A DNA stretch of 64,000 bases, taken from Bacteroidota bacterium (lineage in GTDB: Bacteria > Bacteroidota > Bacteroidia > Bacteroidales > F082). Under the pieces are notes generated by a model. That model ran no database searches and was not told the DNA's origin. It saw nothing but the letters and a program-made list of their open reading frames with translations. The DNA is taken from the NCBI GenBank assembly GCA_018830105.1, contig JAHJTC010000004.1, forward strand, positions 310,001-374,000, written 5' to 3'. Below are positions 61,078 through 64,000 of this stretch, in pieces. Both the position numbers and the translations under genes were made by a program. The stretch's first letter is position 1, and the number at the start of each line of letters is the position of its first letter.

Positions 61078-61095
61078 TTGTTAAAATAATCACAA
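61078..61095. promoter_or_regulatory. Rex-like operator upstream of carbamate kinase
   Basis: TTGTTAA-AATA-ATCACAA has a perfect left half and one mismatch in the right half (TTCACAA form). It lies about 30 bases upstream of the -7 element at 61125. Confidence 0.55.
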
Positions 61096-61124
61096 AAGAA
61101 GTCGCTTGAGCCCGATAATTTTTC

Positions 61125-61132
61125 TATTTTTG
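61125..61132 (+). promoter_or_regulatory. -7 element of the carbamate kinase gene
   Basis: TATTTTTG (TAnnTTTG) with a leader of about 22 bases before the ATG at 61162. Confidence 0.55.
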
Positions 61133-61161
61133 TCCTCTTTCAAAAAAACAGAACAATAAAT

Positions 61162-62106
61162 ATGAAAAAATTAGCTGTAGTAGCCTTTGGAGGGAATGCA
61201 TTATTAAGAAGCAACCAAAAAGGAACGATAGATGAACAGGAATCCAATGCGTACGAGGCATGTGAGAATTTGACAAAATTAATGGCCAAAAACTACAATA
61301 TTGTTGTTACGCATGGTAATGGCCCTCAGGTTGGGAACATACTTTTGGCCAATACGGCCGGTAATAAACTTTATGGTTTGCCTGATATGCCTTTAGATAT
61401 CAGTGTGGCCTATTCACAGGGTTTTATTGGCTATGTAATCGAGCAACAATTACGTAATGTGTTGATGGCTAAAGATATGGATAGAGACATTATCTCAATT
61501 ATCACACAGGTATTGGTGAACAAAGATGATCCGGCATTTCAAATGCCCACCAAGCCAATTGGCCCGTTTTACACCAAAGAAGAGGCTGACAAGATTAACG
61601 CCGAAACACAGTCGGTATTTAAAGAAGATGCGCGCGGTCGGGGTTGGCGTAAAGTCGTTGCTTCCCCAACACCTTTGGTGATTTTCAACAGGCAGACGAT
61701 CGAAAAAATTGCCCGCGAAGGCCATATCGTTATTGCGGTTGGTGGTGGCGGAATTCCTTGTTTTTATAAGGAATCCAACAAATTACAGGGTATCGATGCT
61801 GTGATAGATAAGGATTTAGCCAGCTCATTATTGGCCTCACAAATACGTGCTGATAAATTCTTTATTTTAACGGATGTTCCCAAGGTTTGTATCAACTATA
61901 ACACACCTCAGGAAAAATCAATGGATAAGATGACTATTGCCGAAGCCAAAAGATTTTTAGAAGAAGGACAATTTGGGGAAGGTAGCATGGCGCCTAAAGT
62001 GAGGGCAGCAATAAATTTTGTTGAAAGAAGTGGCAAGGATACCATCATTACCGAATCAACACTACTGGGAGTTGATGATGGTGGAACACGTATAACTATT
62101 GTTTAA
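61162..62106 (+). CDS. arcC: Carbamate kinase
   Basis: 314 residues, standard length. Signatures: FGGNALLR, THGNGPQVGNI, PLDISVAYSQGFIGYVIEQ, VAVGGGGIPCF, DAVIDKDLASSLLAS, FILTDVPKVCIN and FGEGSMAPKVRAA. It transfers phosphate from carbamoyl phosphate to ADP, the last, ATP-yielding step of arginine, agmatine or purine (allantoin) fermentation. No arcA or arcB is visible, so carbamoyl phosphate may come from another route. It stands alone with its own promoter, Rex-like box and terminator. Confidence 0.95.
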   Translation: MKKLAVVAFGGNALLRSNQKGTIDEQESNAYEACENLTKLMAKNYNIVVTHGNGPQVGNILLANTAGNKLYGLPDMPLDISVAYSQGFIGYVIEQQLRNVLMAKDMDRDIISIITQVLVNKDDPAFQMPTKPIGPFYTKEEADKINAETQSVFKEDARGRGWRKVVASPTPLVIFNRQTIEKIAREGHIVIAVGGGGIPCFYKESNKLQGIDAVIDKDLASSLLASQIRADKFFILTDVPKVCINYNTPQEKSMDKMTIAEAKRFLEEGQFGEGSMAPKVRAAINFVERSGKDTIITESTLLGVDDGGTRITIV

Positions 62107-62123
62107 ACCTATTGGATTTAGTT

Positions 62124-62160
62124 AAAAAAAGGAACAATCATTTGCTTGTTCCTTTTTTTT
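62124..62160. terminator. Bidirectional terminator between carbamate kinase and rex
   Basis: GGAACAA-TCATTTGC-TTGTTCC is a perfect 7-bp stem flanked by seven A and eight T, so it can stop transcription from both convergent genes. Confidence 0.9.
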
Positions 62161-62198
62161 ATTTTCCGACAGAATAAACAATACAGCAAATTGTTAGC

Positions 62199-62834
62199 TT
62201 ATTCTTCGTCCATTTCCTGTAATTTCACATAAAAAGCTACCTTTTCGAGAGTTGTAATCATATCATACTCTTCAAGATACACTTCTTTGGGAACATTTAC
62301 GGGTTTAGGTGTATAATTCAGGATTCCTTTTATACCGGCTTTTACAAGCAGATCGGCAGTAGCTATTGCATGATCGGCAGGCACTGTTAAAATGCCTATT
62401 TTGATGTCATTTTCGAGCACTATTTTTGCCATGTCTTCAATACTGTAACACGGAACCCCCGACATGGTATTGCCTATCTTATCGGGATTTGTGTCGAAAC
62501 CGGCAACAATTTTTAGCTTTGAGCGCTTTCCGGCAAAGTAATTAATAAGTGCTCTTCCCAAATTACCCATACCAATAATGGCCACATGCAGTCCGTCCTC
62601 CGAATCGATGATGATTCCAATAAGGTCGATCAATTCTTTAACATTATAGCCTTTGCGTAAGGTGCCGGTATAACCAATTAACATAAGGTCGCGGCGAACC
62701 TGAACTGCTGTAATATGCTGAATCTTGGCTATTTCATGGGAATAAATATGGCTTTTCCCTTTTTCGTGACATAACAAAAGAGCCCGGCGGTATTGGCTGA
62801 GTCGTTCAATTGTTTTATGTGGTAAATGTTTCAT
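62199..62834 (-). CDS. rex: Redox-sensing transcriptional repressor Rex (canonical)
   Basis: 211 residues from ATG 62834; a TTG at 62855 extends the frame but is not needed. N-terminal winged helix (TIERLSQYRRALL, ITAVQVRRDLMLIG), then a Rossmann domain with intact GMGNLG (about 88-93), AGFDTNPDKIG and the C-terminal swapped helix (MITTLEKVAFYVKLQ). It binds DNA when NAD+ dominates and releases it when NADH rises. A Rex-like box lies at 62921-62938, so it is probably autoregulated. It is the likely regulator of the hydrogenase, cytochrome and carbamate kinase promoters in this window. Confidence 0.96.
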   Translation of the reverse strand: MKHLPHKTIERLSQYRRALLLCHEKGKSHIYSHEIAKIQHITAVQVRRDLMLIGYTGTLRKGYNVKELIDLIGIIIDSEDGLHVAIIGMGNLGRALINYFAGKRSKLKIVAGFDTNPDKIGNTMSGVPCYSIEDMAKIVLENDIKIGILTVPADHAIATADLLVKAGIKGILNYTPKPVNVPKEVYLEEYDMITTLEKVAFYVKLQEMDEE

Positions 62835-62920
62835 CAGGGCATTCAAAGTAGGCAAATTGGATTAATTGTAAAATGCTAAGCAGCAAAGCTAATACCTCAG
62901 CAGAACATGCGCAAGTATTT

Positions 62921-62938
62921 TTGTTAAAAAATTCACAT
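62921..62938. promoter_or_regulatory. Rex-like operator upstream of rex
   Basis: TTGTTAA-AAAA-TTCACAT matches the left half perfectly and the right half (TTCACAA form) at six of seven bases. It overlaps a second palindrome TTCACA-T-TGTGAA (62932-62944). It lies about 87 bases upstream of the rex start. Confidence 0.55.
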
Positions 62939-62983
62939 TGTGAAACTTTATCAACTAAACGATTGATCTCTTACGGCAATTTG

Positions 62984-63022
62984 TTTGATATAAAACATAC
63001 TGCACGTCTGTTTTATATCAAA
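62984..63022. repeat. Perfect 14-bp inverted repeat between hypB and rex
   Basis: TTTGATATAAAACA (62984-62997) and TGTTTTATATCAAA (63009-63022) with an 11-base spacer. It starts 27 bases after the hypB stop. There is no T-run after the stem on the minus strand, so it is not a standard terminator for hypB; it could be a factor-dependent terminator, an RNA-stabilising hairpin or an operator. Confidence 0.75.
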
Positions 63023-63048
63023 AAATCTAAAAATTGTCAATCAGCTTC

Positions 63049-63879
63049 TTATGCTTTCAATTTACGCATCCAATTATGCCATTCGGGCATGCCTTCACCG
63101 GTTTTCGCACTTAGCGTAATAAACTCAAGCTGAGGATTTACCTTTAAGGCTGTTTCTTTGAACCTGGCTGTGTCAAAATCGACATAGGGGAGGAGATCCG
63201 TTTTATTGATAAGACAAAGGTGTGCTGTTTCAAACATGGTGGGGTACTTGGCAGGTTTGTCATCGCCTTCGGTAACGCTGATGATAACAACCCTTTTTGT
63301 TTCTCCCAGGTCAAACAAACTAGGACAAACCAAATTGCCAACGTTTTCAATAAAAAGGATACTGTTTTGCTTTAAGTCAAGCTGTTTCATGGCCTTATTT
63401 ACCATCAGTGCATCCAGGTGACAACCATTACCGGTATTAATTTGAATTACCGGGGCTCCTGCTTTGTGAATCCTGTCGGCATCATTTAAAGTTTGCTGAT
63501 CGCCTTCGATAACAGCGCATAGAAGCTGATCACCAAATTCGCGGATACTGCGCTCCAGAATACTTGTTTTGCCACTTCCGGGTGAACTTACCAGATTGAG
63601 CGCAACGATTTTCATCCCTTCAAAAAAACCACGATTTCGTTCGGCAAGCTGTTCATTTTTTGACAGAATATTGCGTTCAAGCGAAATACTATGCGTATGG
63701 CTGTGATCGTGCGCGTGGTCGTGACCGTGCTGATGACCGTGATCATCATGGCTGTGGTCGTGTGCATGCACGTGACTGCTGTCTCCGTGATGGTGTTCGT
63801 GACTGTGCAATAAGTTATTTTCTCCTGGTTTTCTGTAAGTGATGTGGTCGTCTTCGCCACAGCCGCATGTTCCGCACAT
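63049..63879 (-). CDS. hypB: Hydrogenase/urease nickel incorporation GTPase HypB
   Basis: 276 residues. N-terminal CGTCGC (nickel site), then a histidine-rich stretch (about 23-65, HEHHHGD, HDHSHDDHGHQHGHDH) for nickel storage, then a SIMIBI GTPase domain with SSPGSGKT, EGDQQT, the metal-binding GNGCH and INKTDLL. It loads nickel into [NiFe] hydrogenase with HypA. The [FeFe] hydrogenase in this window does not need it, so a nickel enzyme is expected elsewhere. A strong AGGAG ribosome site precedes it. Confidence 0.96.
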   Translation of the reverse strand: MCGTCGCGEDDHITYRKPGENNLLHSHEHHHGDSSHVHAHDHSHDDHGHQHGHDHAHDHSHTHSISLERNILSKNEQLAERNRGFFEGMKIVALNLVSSPGSGKTSILERSIREFGDQLLCAVIEGDQQTLNDADRIHKAGAPVIQINTGNGCHLDALMVNKAMKQLDLKQNSILFIENVGNLVCPSLFDLGETKRVVIISVTEGDDKPAKYPTMFETAHLCLINKTDLLPYVDFDTARFKETALKVNPQLEFITLSAKTGEGMPEWHNWMRKLKA

Positions 63880-63896
63880 AATAATTTCTCCTTTGC

Positions 63897-64000
63897 TTAT
63901 GAGTGATTTGTTACAATATCTAATGAAGATATTTTTAATTCTTTTCCTTTTAAAAAACTTGTATTTAGACTATTACAGTATGGACAAACCTTAAAATAGT
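63897..64000 (-). CDS. hypA: HypA nickel metallochaperone, C-terminal part (cut by window edge)
   Basis: The minus-strand frame ending at TAA 63897 shows a zinc-knuckle half-site CPYCNSLNTSF followed by KGKELKISSLDIV, which is the C-terminal end of HypA (CPxC...xGxELxIxxxEV). About 34 codons are visible. It delivers nickel to HypB/hydrogenase. It lies 17 bases upstream of hypB in the same operon. The rest of the gene is beyond the window. Confidence 0.85.
   Translation of the reverse strand, partial: YFKVCPYCNSLNTSFLKGKELKISSLDIVTNHS

Noticed and set aside
62873..63133. 86-codon plus-strand frame between rex and hypB
   Set aside because: Overlaps the Rex-like box, the 14-bp inverted repeat and the hypB end; no recognisable product.
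1..64000. CRISPR arrays, tRNA or rRNA genes, insertion sequences, prophage
   Set aside because: No regularly spaced repeats, tRNA-like cloverleafs, transposase or phage genes were recognised.

Overview
The window looks like a chromosome segment from an anaerobic or facultatively anaerobic member of the Bacteroidetes (Bacteroidales-like). The basis is the repeated promoter element TAnnTTTG just upstream of starts, a type IX secretion C-terminal domain, weak Shine-Dalgarno sites, many Bacteroidetes-style exported lipoproteins, and an NADH-linked [FeFe] hydrogenase under Rex-like control. I see no rRNA, tRNA, CRISPR array or intact insertion sequence.

Layout. 1-10.7 kb (minus strand) is an exopolysaccharide cluster: a response regulator, an initiating sugar transferase with a degenerate receiver domain, a short TolC-like protein, a Wzz/Wzc-like co-polymerase carrying a LysM domain, a flippase, a Wzy/ligase-type polymerase and three family 2 glycosyltransferases, the last cut by the window edge. 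10.9-17.2 kb (minus) holds uvrB, two tandem rhomboid proteases, mutL and a small membrane protein. 17.3-22.4 kb (plus) is a BtuFCD/FecBCD-type uptake operon with an overlapping amidohydrolase lipoprotein. 22.5-24.5 kb carries an exported glutathione peroxidase-like protein and an MFS protein. 24.5-30.9 kb (minus) is a tight six-gene run: class III aminotransferase, secreted peptidylarginine-deiminase-like enzyme, Aat, nucleoside deaminase, sirtuin and a serine hydrolase. 31-34.3 kb has an SDR, an ABC-F ATPase (Uup) and a DUF2750 protein.

34.3-46.6 kb is the most interesting part. A hydCBA [FeFe] hydrogenase operon, whose NuoE-like subunit has lost the cysteines for its [2Fe-2S] cluster, is followed by a Rex paralogue whose NAD-binding glycine motif is destroyed. 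After a 2OG-Fe(II) oxygenase and an Fnr-type regulator comes a six-gene operon: an octaheme cytochrome c, a membrane cytochrome b, a rhodanese lipoprotein, a double-rhodanese lipoprotein, an outer-membrane porin and an exported sulfurtransferase. This looks like a complete envelope module for respiration of a sulfur compound. Its promoter region has a perfect Fnr box and a near-ideal Rex box.

46.6-49.2 kb has a TonB-domain protein, an arsR-arsC-arsM arsenic operon without an efflux pump, and a cytoplasmic rhodanese. 49.2-61 kb contains housekeeping and stress genes: rmuC, a YebC-family gene, a GNAT-like protein, photolyase, a CAP-SPOR protein, a class IV aminotransferase-like protein, DUF2007, a DMT exporter, an SDR, a CIA30 protein, an exported superoxide dismutase and a phosphoesterase lipoprotein. 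61-64 kb has carbamate kinase, a canonical Rex, and hypB plus the end of hypA, the last two implying a nickel enzyme elsewhere in the genome.

How the parts connect. Six Rex-like operators of the form TTGTTAA-N4-TTAACAA (or a close variant) lie upstream of hydCBA (two), the degenerate rex, the cytochrome/rhodanese operon, carbamate kinase and the canonical rex. Together with the Fnr box they suggest that hydrogen metabolism, sulfur-compound respiration and carbamoyl-phosphate energy conservation are switched together by NADH/NAD+ ratio and oxygen. Functions are read from sequence patterns; no database search was run.
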